Source: Liolophura sinensis
Lineage: Eukaryota; Mollusca; Polyplacophora; Chitonida; Chitonidae
Direction: 5' to 3'
DNA length: 64,000 nucleotides
NCBI RefSeq assembly: GCF_032854445.1
Contig: NC_088300.1
Coordinates: 20,875,608-20,939,607 of the forward strand
Numbering within the stretch: position 1 is the first letter of the stretch; every line of letters begins with the position of its first letter. A program made the translations under genes and the position numbers. The notes under the pieces are model-generated. The model did not search any database. It was given only the letters and a program-made list of their open reading frames with translations, and was not told the origin of the DNA. Below are positions 1 through 11,612 of this stretch, piece after piece.

Positions 1-39
1 TCAAGCACTTGTCATGGTGTACATGTATATATATTTCAG

Positions 40-1165
40 CCCCTTTCAAGCCTTACCCTTCTAAGGTGTACTAGAGGTATACTTGAGGTACATCTGAGGT
101 GTACCATTGGGGTGTAGCATATCTGAACTGAGGTGTATACTTGAGGTATAGCTGAGGTACTGCCAATTATGGAAATTAGTACCTCAAGTACACCTGTTGT
201 ACACCTCTGTAAATATTATTAGGTAAAAAATATTATGCCTAAGGTGTATCTGAGGTATAGCTGAGGTACATGCTTATCGGCAAGATGGATGTAACCGTTT
301 TCACTTTTATTTTGACCGAAAACAAGCTCAAACAAATAAATATTGGCTGTGTAAATTATAGATAAATTTAAGTGAGTTTGTAAGTGCATGCTGTTCGTTG
401 TTTACAGTATCTGTAAATCTAAGCTGACATACAACAACAGCAGTGAAATACATTTACACGTGGCCTTCTAGCTGCTTGATCAAAATGCTACTCCTTTCTA
501 TGCCTTTTAAAACTGTTCATAAGCCCAAACATATTACAAATTCTGTCCCAGGAAGCATCAGTCAGTGCACATTTGAGTTGTTTTTCCACAACTTGGAATA
601 CATAAGCAACTTGTTCAGTCCATGCAGCCATCTTGGAATAATCACGGGCAAATATATGCGTGCCCTGTGATTGGACAATGTTTGCACACTGCATGGCAAG
701 TCATTATAGGGTGAGACAAGGGCTTATATTTATTAAGTAAACATTCTTCCTTTGCACAAAAATATTTGTAATTTTGTACTCACCATTTTTTATGAAGTAA
801 AATGTAAATCTGATCTCTTGTTTTAAAACTTTAAAAAAAGTGGCTGACGTGTACCGGAGGTACATAACCACTGAATTATAATCAAAAACTCTCAAAGTTA
901 CTGTGGTGTACCTGAGGTACATCATTTACTTTTTTTAATTTTCAAATTTTCTAAGGTGTACTTGAGTGTTGATTTTTTTCAAAGTTGCTGAAGTGTATTT
1001 GAGGTGCATTACCTTGTGTTCAGAACCACTCAAAAACTCTCATAGTTTCTAAGGTGTACCTGAAGTACATCTTCTATGTGTTGATTTTTTTCAAAGTTCC
1101 TGAGGTACATCTGAGGTATAGGCATATGGCTGGGGTGGTCTTGAGCTAAAGTACACCTCAGATAA
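40..1165. repeat. Degenerate AGGTGTAC-rich simple repeats
   Basis: Scattered, imperfect repeats of AGGTGTACCTGAGGTACATC-like words occur at 60-290 and 840-1165. They lie beyond the last visible exon of the minus-strand methyltransferase-like gene, so probably in an intron. No gene is recognised between them. They look like the decayed edge of the 52-bp array that follows. Confidence 0.6.
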
Positions 1166-1600
1166 TAAAGATGGGAAAGTATACACCTCATCTACTCCTC
1201 ACACGAAGGTGTGCATGAGGTGTACAGTGCATATACACCTCATCTATACCTCACACTAAGGTGTACATGAGGCGTACACCCCATATACACCTCATCTATA
1301 CCTCACACTAAGGTGTACATGAGGGATACACCCCATATACACCTCATCTATACCTAACACTGAGGTGTACATGAGGCATACATCCCACATACACCCAATC
1401 TACACCTCACAATGAGGTGTACACCTAGTCTATACCTCACAACAAGATCCACACCTCATATACACCTCATCTGTACCTCACACTGAGAAGTACATGAGGC
1501 ATACACTCCCCATACACCTTGTTTATACCTCACACCAAGACGTACACCTCAGATAAACCCCATTTATACCTTACACTGAGGTGTACACCTCATGTCTGTA
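1166..1600. repeat. 52-bp hairpin minisatellite
   Basis: A tandem repeat with a 52-bp period: the word TACACCTCAT starts at 1234, 1286 and 1338. Each unit holds TACACCTCAT and, about 25 bp later, its near reverse complement ATGAGGCGTA, so every unit could fold into a hairpin. Outer units are less regular. It probably lies in the intron after exon 6 of the minus-strand gene. Confidence 0.8.
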
Positions 1601-1753
1601 AGAGAAAACAGGCCTCTAGCCTGAAACAGGTTTTTAACATCATCACCCGTTTTTTCTTCCGTATTCATGAACTTCTTCACATAAGTTCATTATTACCTTA
1701 TCTTCATTTATATTTTACTTCTTGCTTCTTTAAAATGCCACGCAGGCTCTCAC

Positions 1754-1860
1754 CTTTTCTGTTCTTCCACGGGCAGGAAAAACTCAAAGACATTGTTTAG
1801 AATAATGATATCAGCAGTTGAGAGTAACTCTGCATGATGAAGGACATTATCATGGATGAC
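1754..1860 (-). CDS. Methyltransferase-like gene, exon 6
   Basis: Acceptor TTGTTATAG, donor AAAAG|GTGAGA. It encodes VIHDNVLHHAELLSTADIII then LNNVFEFFLPVEEQK, the expected beta-4 region of a class-I methyltransferase. Later exons lie outside the window. Confidence 0.75.
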
Positions 1861-4800
1861 CTATAACAAGGAAACATAACATGTAACACAAAAACGCACA
1901 CAATCATTATTACCATGACTTCAATGCCCCTGTGTCTAACCAGTCCTCTTTTGGTTTGGTTGGTTGAAGTTACTGGCATCTCTGTTCAACTGAATGATGT
2001 CTGCCACTCAATCCTGTTTTCTTTAGTGACAAAAATCCATTTAAAACATATCTGGCAGACACTATCTTAACCTGTGCATAATCATACACTGTAATTACTG
2101 ACAAGGTTTCTGAGCCCGTCAGTCTTTCTATTGTTCAGGGTTTTAATTCCAGGCAAATGCTCTCTGAAGACTGACTCTATTGCAGGATGTAAACTGAACA
2201 GGCAATTAGACCTATCTTAATAACATATGTGTTTATTGATTAGATTGGTGTTTTATGGTGTACTCAAGAATATTTCACTTATACAATGGTGGCCAGCATT
2301 ATAGTGGGAGTAAACCAGGCAGAGCCAAGAAGAAGCTCACAACCATCTTCATAACATACTATTGTAATGTTTACTGATACAGAGTAACAGTACCTTATTC
2401 AGACAAGAATATACTGACAAGGATTTGACCAACCTGTTCAATATAGTCAAATACTATCAACAAAAAAATTATTTTTTTTCTTTAAGCCAGTCTGCTTTTT
2501 ACTTTTCAAGTGTGACTGTGGTATATCCATTAATGACAGAGGGAAACAACATGGGAACATTGGGACTGCTTTGTTCAAGGCAAAATGCAGATTAACAAAA
2601 CAGGCTTTAAGACGCAAGAATGTATGCATCAAACCTTTTGCTGGAGTACCACAATTTTGAGTCTAGGTCTGGTTTGAATGATGCTATAAAAAACACCTTA
2701 CTTTGATTCTGTCTGTGAACTGATATTTTTCCACAGTCTTCTGTTGAAGCAGACACATCGCCTCATTTAGCTCTATCCCAATAACCCTGGGGCTTCTGTA
2801 TATAGATAGGCCTGAGGGTGATAAAATGTGCACAGATTAGATACATGTATCTGGAGAAATAATGTTACAAAGCTGGACGAGCTACATTACACATGAACAG
2901 CAGATAAAAGCTGAAGGACCTGCATTATACATTATTAGCAGATAAATTTATTCATTTATTTCATTGGTGTTTACATCAGACTCAAGAATATGTCACTTAT
3001 ACGACGGCGGCCAGCATTATGGTGGGGGGAAAACGAGCAGAGCCAGGCGGAAACTCACGTCCATCCGCAGGTTGCTGCAAGACCTTCCCACGTACGACGG
3101 AAAGGAAGCCAGCATGAGCTGGACTTGAACTCACAGCAAATGCATTGGTGAGAGGCTTATGGGTCATTACGTTGCACTAGCGCGCTTACCAACTGAGCCA
3201 CTGAGGCCCTCTAACAGACAAAAGCTGGAGTAGCTACATTATACATTATGAATGGATAAAAGCTGGAGAAGCTACATTATACATTATTAGCAGATAAAAG
3301 CTGGAGTAGATACATTATACATTATTAGCAGATAAAAGCTGGAGTGGCTACATTATACATTAATTGCAGATAACAGTTGGAGAAGATACATTACACATTA
3401 ACAGCAGATAAAAGTTGAAGGACCTACATTATACATTATTAGTAGATAAAACCGGAGTAGCTACATTATTTGCAGATAACAGATGGAGAAGCCACATTAC
3501 ACATTAACAGCAGATAAAAGTTGAAGGACCTACATTATACATTATTAGTAGATAAAAGCTGGAGTAGCTACATTATTTGCAGAAAACAGCTGGAGAAGCT
3601 ACATTACACATTAACAGCAGATAAAAGCTGAAGGACCTACGTTATACATTACTTGCAGATAAAAGCTAGAGGAGCTACATTATTAGCAGATAAAGGCTAG
3701 AGGAATTCCATAATACATTAGTAGCAGATACAGCCTTGATTAGCTATCAAAGGATTAAAGTATCACATGTATATTAAAACAATTACAGCAGTAACTACAC
3801 TTTCACCAGAAATACCTCTTTCATATAATTATGGAAGATATCAAGGAACCTTCAATGGAAGACATTTACTAGAATAGTTGAGTGTATGACTGACCACACT
3901 ACATGTGCCTACCCCATAGAGTAATGCTCCCAAACGTGATCCCACATCAACCACTGTTCCCCTACAGGGGCGAGGCACCAGGTAGTTAAACATGTACTTA
4001 ATCTGGCTGACAGAGGCTGAGTGTGTTATAAAGGCTGGGGAACAGATGAAACAAACTTTTATATATAATATATTTTATACCTGTAATAAAAACCACATCA
4101 TATTTCAATAAAGCTTAAGAAGAAATCAAGGCCTACTTTTAAATTAAGCGGTAAGTCCTTCAAACATATTTTAACTGATTGTCACAACATTACCAGTTGT
4201 ATGAAGATTGTTTTTATCATATATACACGTAGGTGTGACTTTAAAGATGCTTTTTGTATCATGATCAATCTTACAATATATTTTCCAGTACGTTGTAATT
4301 ACAGTCATTCTCACATGTTCAGTGCATGTAGTTCCTATAATGGACACAAAAATAAAGATGGTTTATGTATGTATGCATGCTTGGGGTCTTCTTGTGGCAG
4401 AGTCCATGCCGCCAAAATGCTGCCGTCACTGAAGTGTTGTGCCATAGACAACAGAAATGACACTCCACCCAGTCACATTATAATGACACCAGGCCGACCA
4501 GTCTTGTTTCTTTGCTCTTACCTCTCAGCCCTGAGTGCCAAGCAAAGAAGCTACAAGCATCATTTTTAAAGTCAGTGGTATGCCCAAACTCGGTCTCATC
4601 CCATGTCTCTCAACCCTGAGTGGACGCTCCAACCATTAGGTCAACGGCCTAGAGAACTTTGCCTACATGTACTGGTATATACATAAAAAAAAAACACGCA
4701 CAAAAATGAATGACACTGGGCTTAATAGTATAAACTCAACAGTTAGCCAAGATTCTCCAGCAATTTGGCATGATTTACTTACTGAGTGGCTTCACATTCT

Positions 4801-6823
4801 GACTGCCACAATTCACACAGTAGCTCCTGCTTATCTCCCCTTGGTCACACATTTCATCTACCAGGTCCTCGTCATACAGAAAAGCATCAACGTGAATGGT
4901 TGTTCGAGGGTGGCAGTCAGAGGTCTGAAAATGTAAGCCACATGAAATATTCAGAATTGTGCAGGTGCTTTGAGTGTGTTACTCTTATCTGATAATCTCA
5001 TTTTCAGCATTTAAGCATTTTTGACATGGGTACAAGTTTAAAAACATGCCTTAGTTGACATCCAAACATGAAGCTTCTAAGCTTGTACATATTTTTTATT
5101 ATAAAACTAAAAATTTACTATTTTTTTCTTTAACAATTTGCCATCTATTAAAAATGTATATCAATTAATACAGAAAAAGGCAAGTGGAAATGCAGAACAA
5201 TTATTCATTTATTTGATGGTATTTAATGCCACATTCAAGACATTTTTACTTAGATTTTTTTACCCTTCATAGGTGGAGGAAACCATGTTGAGAGCTCAGG
5301 AGAATCCACTGTCTTTTGCCAGTGTACATGACAAACTTCCTGACTTAAGGCCACAGTCAAAGCAGCGGGAACCGGATTCAAGCACAACAATAAAGTGGAC
5401 CACAAACAGTTGTGAACAAGATCAATAACCAATAATGCCTTTGCACAACACTGGTTGGGAATACTTAGAAATAAACACAAACAGTTCTTACTGAGGGTAT
5501 TTGAATGTTCTCTGTGGCTGCCATAGCATTGAAGGGCAGCTCACTGCGGATGTCCGCTCGTATACTATCTAGTATAACGTCCGAATTGGATTTGCCTTGG
5601 TCATTATCTGTAAATTTAAATCAACACATAATGTACATGAAGCATTTGTTTAGCACACATGTATACATGCAGTGTTGTCTTATCAGTATTTTAACATGTG
5701 TTTGTTTTTTGAGCATGCAATATTAGTAGCTTACCAATACATCATTAATATTTCTATTTATTACATGCAGTTTAAAGTTGAGTTGTCTTGCTTTGTCTGC
5801 TGTTTTCGCCAAAATTAAGCTTATGCAAGAAAGAGATGAGTATTTTCACTAAATAGAAAATACCTACATGAAGTCAAGACTATTAAATTTGATCACAAGC
5901 ACATATATTAAACATTATAATAAACTGACCTGTCAATAGGTCAATCACCACACTCCACAATCACACTTTATATGGTTCTGTGACCTTCATCTCCCCTTCC
6001 ATATAATGGGTTATGACACAATGAGATCTTTTTCTCAGGTTCATAGATCTGTAGGACACTTTAATTCATAGCTAGCAATAGTTCAATTAAATTTAATGTG
6101 AACATTTAATTTAACTGAACTATGCAAGTGCTACATGTATGTGCTTTGCATCACAGCTGCTGGACTCTGAAACCACTTCTGTAGTTTTCTTGCACAAGTA
6201 CATGTATAAGTATTATTTTGCTTATCTTTTAACAACTAAATATTATATATCTTCTTGCTAATTCCTACATGTCGTACATAAAGGTCTGGTTAATTATAAT
6301 TTGATTACTAGTGTGTCACAAATCTGCATGTTATAATGGCCAACTGTAGATTAGATACACCTATTTCCTCTCCATCTTCTAAAGCGTGTTTCATCCCCAT
6401 GGGTAAAATTGCAAATTCATGGCACCCGGCCGGCATTATAGTATTCCGTTTAAGCAGCATCTTTAATATTTTTTAAATACAGAATGTATAGACTATAACA
6501 GGTCCTGTAGTTTACAAGCAACCGTCGTGGTATGACATTCGGAATTTCAGTAGGCCTATATATCCACTCCAGTCTAGCCCAAGCTAGCCGCCCTCGATCC
6601 ACTGCAGTCCTGTCATGCTTGTGCAGTGTTCGACTGGGCTACACCAGCAGGATACAAGCCCCTACATATAACTGACATGATGTAATAAGATTTCTGTACA
6701 CTTACTCTCACCTTCCGCTGATATTAAATTTTCCTTCAACCAGTTAGTAAATTGATTTCTTATATCGCCATTTAGTTTATCCAACAAGCTTCGGAACTCA
6801 TCAATTGCAGCTGATAACGCCAT
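1754..6823 (-). CDS. SAM-dependent methyltransferase-like protein (partial, 6 exons visible)
   Basis: A split gene on the minus strand that runs off the left edge. Coding exons are 6712-6823, 5492-5607, 4783-4924, 3913-4034, 2702-2811 and 1754-1860. Each has an AG before it and a GT after it. Exons 1-4 join in phase (112, 116, 142 and 122 nt), and exon 5 to 6 also joins in phase. The protein starts MALSAAIDEFRSLLDKLNGD, has a small cysteine motif (YCVNCGS) in exon 3, then TVVDVGSRLGALLYG, which looks like the SAM-binding motif I of class-I methyltransferases. VIGIELNEAMCLLQ fits the acidic end of strand beta-2 and ADIIILNNVFEFF fits beta-4. From memory it resembles a conserved, uncharacterised metazoan methyltransferase-like protein; I cannot name a substrate. 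The exon 4 to 5 junction is out of phase as read, so a sequence error, unusual splicing or gene decay is possible there. Confidence 0.72.
2702..2811 (-). CDS. Methyltransferase-like gene, exon 5
   Basis: Acceptor ACCCTCAG, donor ATCAAA|GTAAGG. The part that reads into exon 6 in phase is SPRVIGIELNEAMCLLQQKT followed by VEKYQFTDRIK. The first ~17 nt would suit AYLYT in another frame, so the 5' end of this exon does not fit exon 4 cleanly. Confidence 0.65.
2860..3740. repeat. ~39-bp minisatellite (CAGATAAAAGCTGGAG...)
   Basis: About 18 imperfect copies of a 35-45 bp unit built from CAGATAAAAGCTGGAG, AGCTACATTA and TACATTATTAG. It lies in the intron between exons 4 and 5 of the methyltransferase-like gene and is interrupted at 2947-3210 by a SINE. 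Confidence 0.8.
2947..3210 (-). mobile_element. tRNA-derived SINE, minus strand
   Basis: Read on the minus strand it has a tRNA-like head (GAGGGCCTCAGTGGCTCAGT with an A-box), a body with CATCCGCAGG-type sequence, and a 3' tail ending in ACACCAATGAAATAAATG. It is inserted in the minisatellite. Flanks AGCAGATAAA (2937-2946) and AACAGACAAA just after 3210 look like a decayed target duplication. Confidence 0.8.
3913..4034 (-). CDS. Methyltransferase-like gene, exon 4 (SAM motif I)
   Basis: Acceptor TTCCCCAG, donor TATGGG|GTAGGC. It encodes FITHSASVSQIKYMF and then VVDVGSRLGALLYG, the strongest functional signal in the gene. It ends in phase 0. Confidence 0.8.
4783..4924 (-). CDS. Methyltransferase-like gene, exon 3 (cysteine motif)
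   Basis: Acceptor TTTTCAG, donor CTCA|GTAAGT. It encodes TTIHVDAFLYDEDLVDEMC and then SRSYCVNCGS, a conserved-looking block with a CxxC pair that may bind zinc. Confidence 0.78.
5492..5607 (-). CDS. Methyltransferase-like gene, exon 2
   Basis: Acceptor TTTACAG, donor TCA|GTAAGA. It completes the codon split from exon 1 and ends in phase 0. It encodes a polar linker ending ATENIQIPS. Confidence 0.75.
6712..6823 (-). CDS. Methyltransferase-like gene, exon 1 (start codon)
   Basis: ATG at 6823 reads 37 codons to SAE, then donor GAAG|GTGAGA. An upstream in-frame start was not seen in the preceding ~50 bases, and this ATG opens a helical N-terminus. Confidence 0.75.
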
Positions 6824-7340
6824 GCTGATAGATTTGAGTGGGGATTCCGTCTTCCGACCACGTGCAGAAACAAAACAGGAAGTAGGGAATTCCCTCGTTT
6901 GGTAGGCCTACGTCACACTACATGGGACTCCCAAGGTCAGGGACTCCCTGCTGTCCTTTAAGCACTGACAACACATACGTCGATCTACCGCCAGTCACAC
7001 ACGTGGTTGTGAAGATTCACTAATTATTCAGAGTTGTGTAAAAATCCCAGGAAACTCATAGCATTTCGCCTGTGGTGCTGAAAATTTCATGGCTGTTGTC
7101 TACCATCCATTAAATGATGTGCGTGAAAGATCAAAATATTTTGTTTTAAAAATTTTGAATAATTGCATACCGGGTATCTAAAGGCATGTTGCCCTACAAT
7201 GTCAAACAAATGAGCGACATTAAGTATTTAGAATGCAGTACATTTCAGGGTAGGTATTTTTAAATTTGTTTGCTGTATAGTATTACTATCTTGCGTATGG
7301 CGCTGAAATTTTCATGAAATGTGTGTATGAAAAAATATGA
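6824..7340. other. Upstream region of the methyltransferase-like gene
   Basis: It should hold the promoter and 5' UTR of the minus-strand gene that starts at 6823. I see no clear TATA box or other named motif. Nothing else is recognised. Confidence 0.4.
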
Positions 7341-7345
7341 GAAAT

Positions 7346-7529
7346 TTAATTTATTTATTTATTTCATTGGTGTTTTACGCCACTCTCAGAATAGTTCACT
7401 TAGTTCAGTCAGCTTTATGGTGAGAGGATACCGGACAGAGCCTGGGGGAGACCCGCGACCACGTTGCTGTCAGACCATCCCAGATACGGCCAGAGGACAT
7501 CAGCATAAATCAGACCTGATAACATAAGC
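7346..7529 (-). mobile_element. Older SINE, minus strand, 3' part (split)
   Basis: Tail ATTTATTTCATTGGTGTTTTACGCC reads into a diverged SINE body. The element is interrupted by the plus-strand SINE at 7530-7797; its tRNA-like head continues at 7798-7883. It is clearly more diverged than its insert. Confidence 0.75.
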
Positions 7530-7797
7530 GGAGCCTCCGTGGCTCAGTTGGTTAGCGCGCTAGCGCAGCGTAATGACACAGGAGCATCTCGCCAATGCGG
7601 TCGTTGTGAGTTTAAGTCCAGCTCATGCTGGCTTCATCTCCAGCCATAAGTGGGAATGTCTGCCAATAACCTGCGGATGGTCGTGGGTTTCCCCCAGGCT
7701 CTGCCCGGTTTCCTCCCACCATAATGCTGGCCACCGCCGTATTAGTGAAATATTCTTGAGAACGGCGTAAAACACCAATCAAATATATAAATCAAAT
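7530..7797 (+). mobile_element. tRNA-derived SINE, plus strand, nested
   Basis: Full-length looking copy. The head GCCTCCGTGGCTCAGTTGG has an A-box, a B-box-like GTGAGTTTAAGTCC follows, then the body GGATGGTCGTGGGTTTCCCC and the tail GGCGTAAAACACCAATCAAA. It sits inside an older SINE of the same family in the opposite orientation. Confidence 0.85.
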
Positions 7798-7883
7798 GAT
7801 AGCAATCACAGCAATGACGCAGGTGAAAGGCTACTAGGTTGCGCCGCGCTAGCACACTATAAGCACCAGGCCACGGAGGCCCC
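7798..7883 (-). mobile_element. Older SINE, minus strand, tRNA-like head (split)
   Basis: On the minus strand it begins GGGGCCTCCGTGGCCTGGTG, followed by a decayed A-box region. It is the separated head of the element at 7346-7529. Confidence 0.7.
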
Positions 7884-9894
7884 TGTTTAGAGAGTAAAAC
7901 ACTTCTTGTTGTATTTTTACGCATAGTTTACAGCTGCTTGTCTGACTTCATACTTTTTTTTTATCTTCTTATGAAAATTATTTTTATTTTCTACCAAGAA
8001 AAGAAGAAAATTGGAAGGAAACAAGGAATATACGTGCATAATTATGCATCATAATTAGTGTATTTTGCTCCGGTCCAGGTAGGCCTACATGGGCAACATT
8101 CTCAGTGTAGCTAGGCTTCCCTGTAGGCCTTAATGTATACATGAATATATATAGTTTTTAGGAGGATATAGCTGACCAACTGATAGAGTAATAGATAAGT
8201 GTTCTGCGAAAGCAAAGGTGTTATCTGTCTGTCTCTAAATCTGCATTCGGTCGGTCATTCGGAGAGAGACCGGTCAAGTTTTCACATCTTTCTATCATAT
8301 GTGCCATTTAGTTTATGAGAGGCCTGGGTGCAAGACGACATCGAATTTGGCCGAGTACGTTTCCTTTTGGGAGAGCACAGGGAACCAATACTGCATCTGT
8401 CGAAAAAAAAAAAAAAAGACTACAGCACCTACTTGACCGTATGATGTTGCACGTTCGAATCCAGGTGCTGGCCCGAGCAGGGTTAGGAATATAGGCCCTA
8501 ACCCTGCTGAAGTTCAGGGTTAAACAAATCGTGTCGAACTAAAATAAACCTGTTAAATGCTGATCTAGGCATTTTCCTATCACATGATATACTCAATTTA
8601 TCACCTATATATATATATATAATGTCACAGTAGGAATAGAAGAAAAGGAATAAAATTCAAATCATATTTATGGCACTGTCATATTTTAATAATGACATGT
8701 ATGCATTGTTACGTTTGATGAAAACGTATTAGGTTATGGCAAAATGAAACGTGTAATAGCGGTCAGAAATAAATGTATGACACATTATGTACATCTGGCT
8801 GTTTCTGATCAGCCTGAAACTCGGTCTATTCCTCGTGTTGACGCCCACACCGCAGTCAGTAGGCAAAGCAGTCTGTAGCGGAAAGACCTATGTGGTTTTC
8901 TTACTTTCAGGCCTAGCAAGAAAGCAGAGGTGAAACGCAAATTAAATGTTGGAATGGGGAGGCTGGTACTATGAGCACCTAACAAGCATTCGCTTTCAGT
9001 TTCGTTTATTATTTTTTATTCTTAATTTAATCATGCGGTATTCTGGGAAAGAATAAAATTAAACTTCTGCACTTGCTTGTACTGTGATTTCAGGTATGGC
9101 CTGCATGAATGATGATCAGTTGGAAATAAACTGAAAAGACGATTACAGTGACATATCGAAACCGATCTTATCGCTCAAAAATACAAAGCCTAGTAACATA
9201 ATTTAAACATATGATATAGGCCTATCTACAAATAAATGCCAATATGTCTTTTTTGCCCTCGAACTTATTCATTTGGTTATTGGTGATTTATCTCATTAAC
9301 ATATTTGTATTCCCGGGATGTGAAGAATACTCCACAGAGTTCCAGCGAGACTATCAACGGAGAATAGCGCTTTGAATATCAACGGAGAATGGCATTGTGC
9401 TTAATATCGACACTGGCGTCATGTTTGTTCAGGAGACTCGTTTTGAGAACAATAGTGATTGTTCAAAAATCGATACGCCCAGTGACAGAATATGGGCTTA
9501 CCAGAGGAAGCTGTGAAGTGAGAATTATAATTAAAACTCTTAACAAACTGCATTTCAGGGGTTCAAGCTGTTCTTCAGGTAACCATAACGTTTTCCAATA
9601 AGAGTAGTCTTCATGCATTAGAATATTGAATGGTGCTACACTCATGTCTCTAGCATTATTTCCAAAAAAAAGGTGCTATTACTTCCGGTTTGAGAAACAA
9701 CTGTTCGAAATCTCTTTAATCTGTTTGCGCACCTGCAACAGTTGAAAAAAGATGTGAATTCCAACTTTCCACTTTATTCCCCAAAAAGGGCAACGGACGG
9801 CTAAATATCTAGTACACAACCATAATGCAATAACGTTATATCTTCAGGCGTTTTGACCCATCTAGGTAAACCTTATACATCAGTGGCCAACAGT
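7884..9894. other. Intergenic, no gene recognised
   Basis: AT-rich sequence with a poly-A run near 8403-8417, a TA microsatellite near 8605-8620 and a B-box-like GTTCGAATCC near 8453 that could come from a decayed SINE. No supported coding region or RNA gene. Confidence 0.5.
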
Positions 9895-10073
9895 TCAGGA
9901 TTACTGTCCTCAGATCAGAGAGCTCTGGTTTGATCAATCTCGTTTGTAAAGAATACAGGCAATATTACAAGTTGGAGACCAATCAGTCTCTGAATTACAA
10001 AATTATGTCAAAAGCTCTGTGTGTTTGCTTGAAGTCCGATAGTGACTCGTTTCAAATATAATGTGTACCACCC
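9895..10073 (+). mobile_element. LINE reverse-transcriptase fragment
   Basis: Conceptual reading gives QRSGLI-L-CKEY...NYKIMSKALC, matching the QRSGLITLLCKD and DYKIVSKALC stretch just before the RT core of the LINEs in this window. It is short, decayed and interrupted by a SINE. Confidence 0.7.
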
Positions 10074-10183
10074 TTTTATTTTATGTATTTATTTCATTGG
10101 TGTTTTACGCCATACTCAAGAATACTTCACTTGTACGATGGTGGAGAGCATTATAGTGGGAAGATACCGGACAGATCCCGGGG
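10074..10183 (-). mobile_element. SINE 3' fragment, minus strand
   Basis: Tail ATTTATTTCATTGGTGTTTTACGCC and about 80 bp of body; the tRNA-like head is missing. It sits between two pieces of a decayed LINE. Confidence 0.7.
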
Positions 10184-10402
10184 TGTACCAACTTTTTACA
10201 AGTCTACCCTAAATGCATGCAAAGAGTTTTACAAGGTACAGGCATTACCTGTGTTACATTATAAGAGTATGTCTTCTGAGCTCATTGTAAATCTGGTAGA
10301 GGTTCCACGGGCGAAAAAAAAAAACGTCCGCAGTCAGACTGGCCTATTATTTCGAAAAAACTTCATTAATTTCTATTTTAAGATGGTCCATGATCTGTTA
10401 TA
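10184..10402 (+). mobile_element. LINE ORF2 C-terminal fragment
   Basis: The frame gives FYKSTLNACKEFYKVQALPV and later NFINFYFKMVHDLL. These match NAFKEFYSGQTLPS and NLINFCFKLVHDILP of LINE-B. It is an A-rich, broken remnant just outside the tRNA array. Confidence 0.7.
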
Positions 10403-10454
10403 ATATATTCCCACAAGTATTAGATCCATTTGTTTTAGATAGATGTTTGCATAG

Positions 10455-10480
10455 AGACAACCGTCCGCGTGGGTTCGAAC
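10455..10480 (+). pseudogene. tRNA-Leu 3' fragment
   Basis: CCGTCCGCGTGGGTTCGAAC matches the variable arm and T-arm of the array tRNA-Leu. Spacer of the array follows directly. This is the first recognisable trace of the array. Confidence 0.6.
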
Positions 10481-11459
10481 ATTGATGTTAGGTTCCCTGC
10501 GAGAATTTTCTCTACTTTCATCCTGAGTGAGGAAAGCAACACAGCTCTCTGTTTGTACTTTTTAACTACAAAAGGAACAGTTTTCTGTGTGGTGTGCTTA
10601 AAATGAGGTGGACAGAGAAGAAACATCGAAAATCGCTGTTCAGGCCAAATCAATCAATGGAAGAACATTTCCTGCTGACTTCCTTCGTATTAGGTAGATG
10701 TGCGGCAAAAAAAGCAAAATGCTTTCCTATTATAGAAATTGTTTTATGATTTAGCTTTGTAAAGTGGTCTGTTTTGTAAACAATTTGTTTACTTTTGATT
10801 TAAGGTTCACTGCAGGCATTTTCTCTACTTTCAACCTGATTGAGGAAAGCGAAAGCTCTGTCGGTACTATTTTTTAACGCCATACTGTTTTCTGTGAGGT
10901 GTGCTTAAAATGAGGTGGACAGTGAGAAGAAACACCGACACGCCAAGAAAATCGCTGTTCAGGCCAAATCAGTCATTGGAAAAAAACATTTCCTGTTGAC
11001 TTCCTTCGACATAGTCGTAAAGGATTTTGCGAAACAAGGGTGTATTAACAGGGTAATGTACTATGTACATCTTTTCACCAAAATTTACAACATGTGTTGA
11101 ACTGATTAAAATTGTATAGCCACAATATAGATATATTGCCACAAGTATTAGATTCATTTGTATCAGCTAGATGTGCCCCAAAGAAAGTGAAATACTTATC
11201 TGTTATAGAAAATGTTACAAAGATTTATCTTTGTAATGTGGCTTGTTTTTGAGACTGTGCATTTGATTTCATACAATAGCAATCGTTTTGTTGAAAAATT
11301 CTTTTCTAAGAAAGTGTTTTTTTGTCATTTCTAAAACTAAACAGATGGCTTTGTTTGCATATCGCTGTCTCACAGATACAAACGGATGGTTTCTTCTTGA
11401 CGTGGATTTTCAGCGATTCCTTAGACTTGCATCAAATATTTAGCACGAGGTGAAGCAAT

Positions 11460-11527
11460 CCGTCGATAGCTCAGTTGGTAGAGCGGAGGACTGTAGTGAA
11501 AGTTGATATCCTTAGGTCGCTGGTTGT
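11460..11527 (+). pseudogene. tRNA-Tyr pseudogene (3' end lost)
   Basis: Acceptor 5' side, D-arm and anticodon arm are present, but the intron is only ~11 nt. The sequence jumps after GGTCGCTGG straight to the spacer before tRNA-Leu, so the T-loop and 3' acceptor strand are missing. Confidence 0.8.
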
Positions 11528-11536
11528 TGAAAACAT

Positions 11537-11612
11537 AGTACGTTGGCCCAGTGGTCAGGGCGCTGGACTTAAGTTCCAATGGACAACAGTCCGCTTGGGT
11601 TTCAACTTTAGT
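11537..11612 (+). pseudogene. tRNA-Leu(UAA) pseudogene
   Basis: The anticodon loop CTTAAGT is kept. The D-arm is changed (CCCAGTGGTCAGGGC), the T-loop reads GGGTTTCAAC and the 3' acceptor strand is gone. Confidence 0.75.

Noticed and set aside
488-694. Minus-strand 68-codon frame with KMAAWTEQVAYVFQVVEKQ
   Set aside because: Looks protein-like, but there are no splice sites, family match or neighbouring exons that fit. It could be a decayed element; not enough support to call.
4201-4569. Plus-strand 122-codon frame in a methyltransferase intron
   Set aside because: No recognisable domain, unusual composition, and antisense to a supported split gene.
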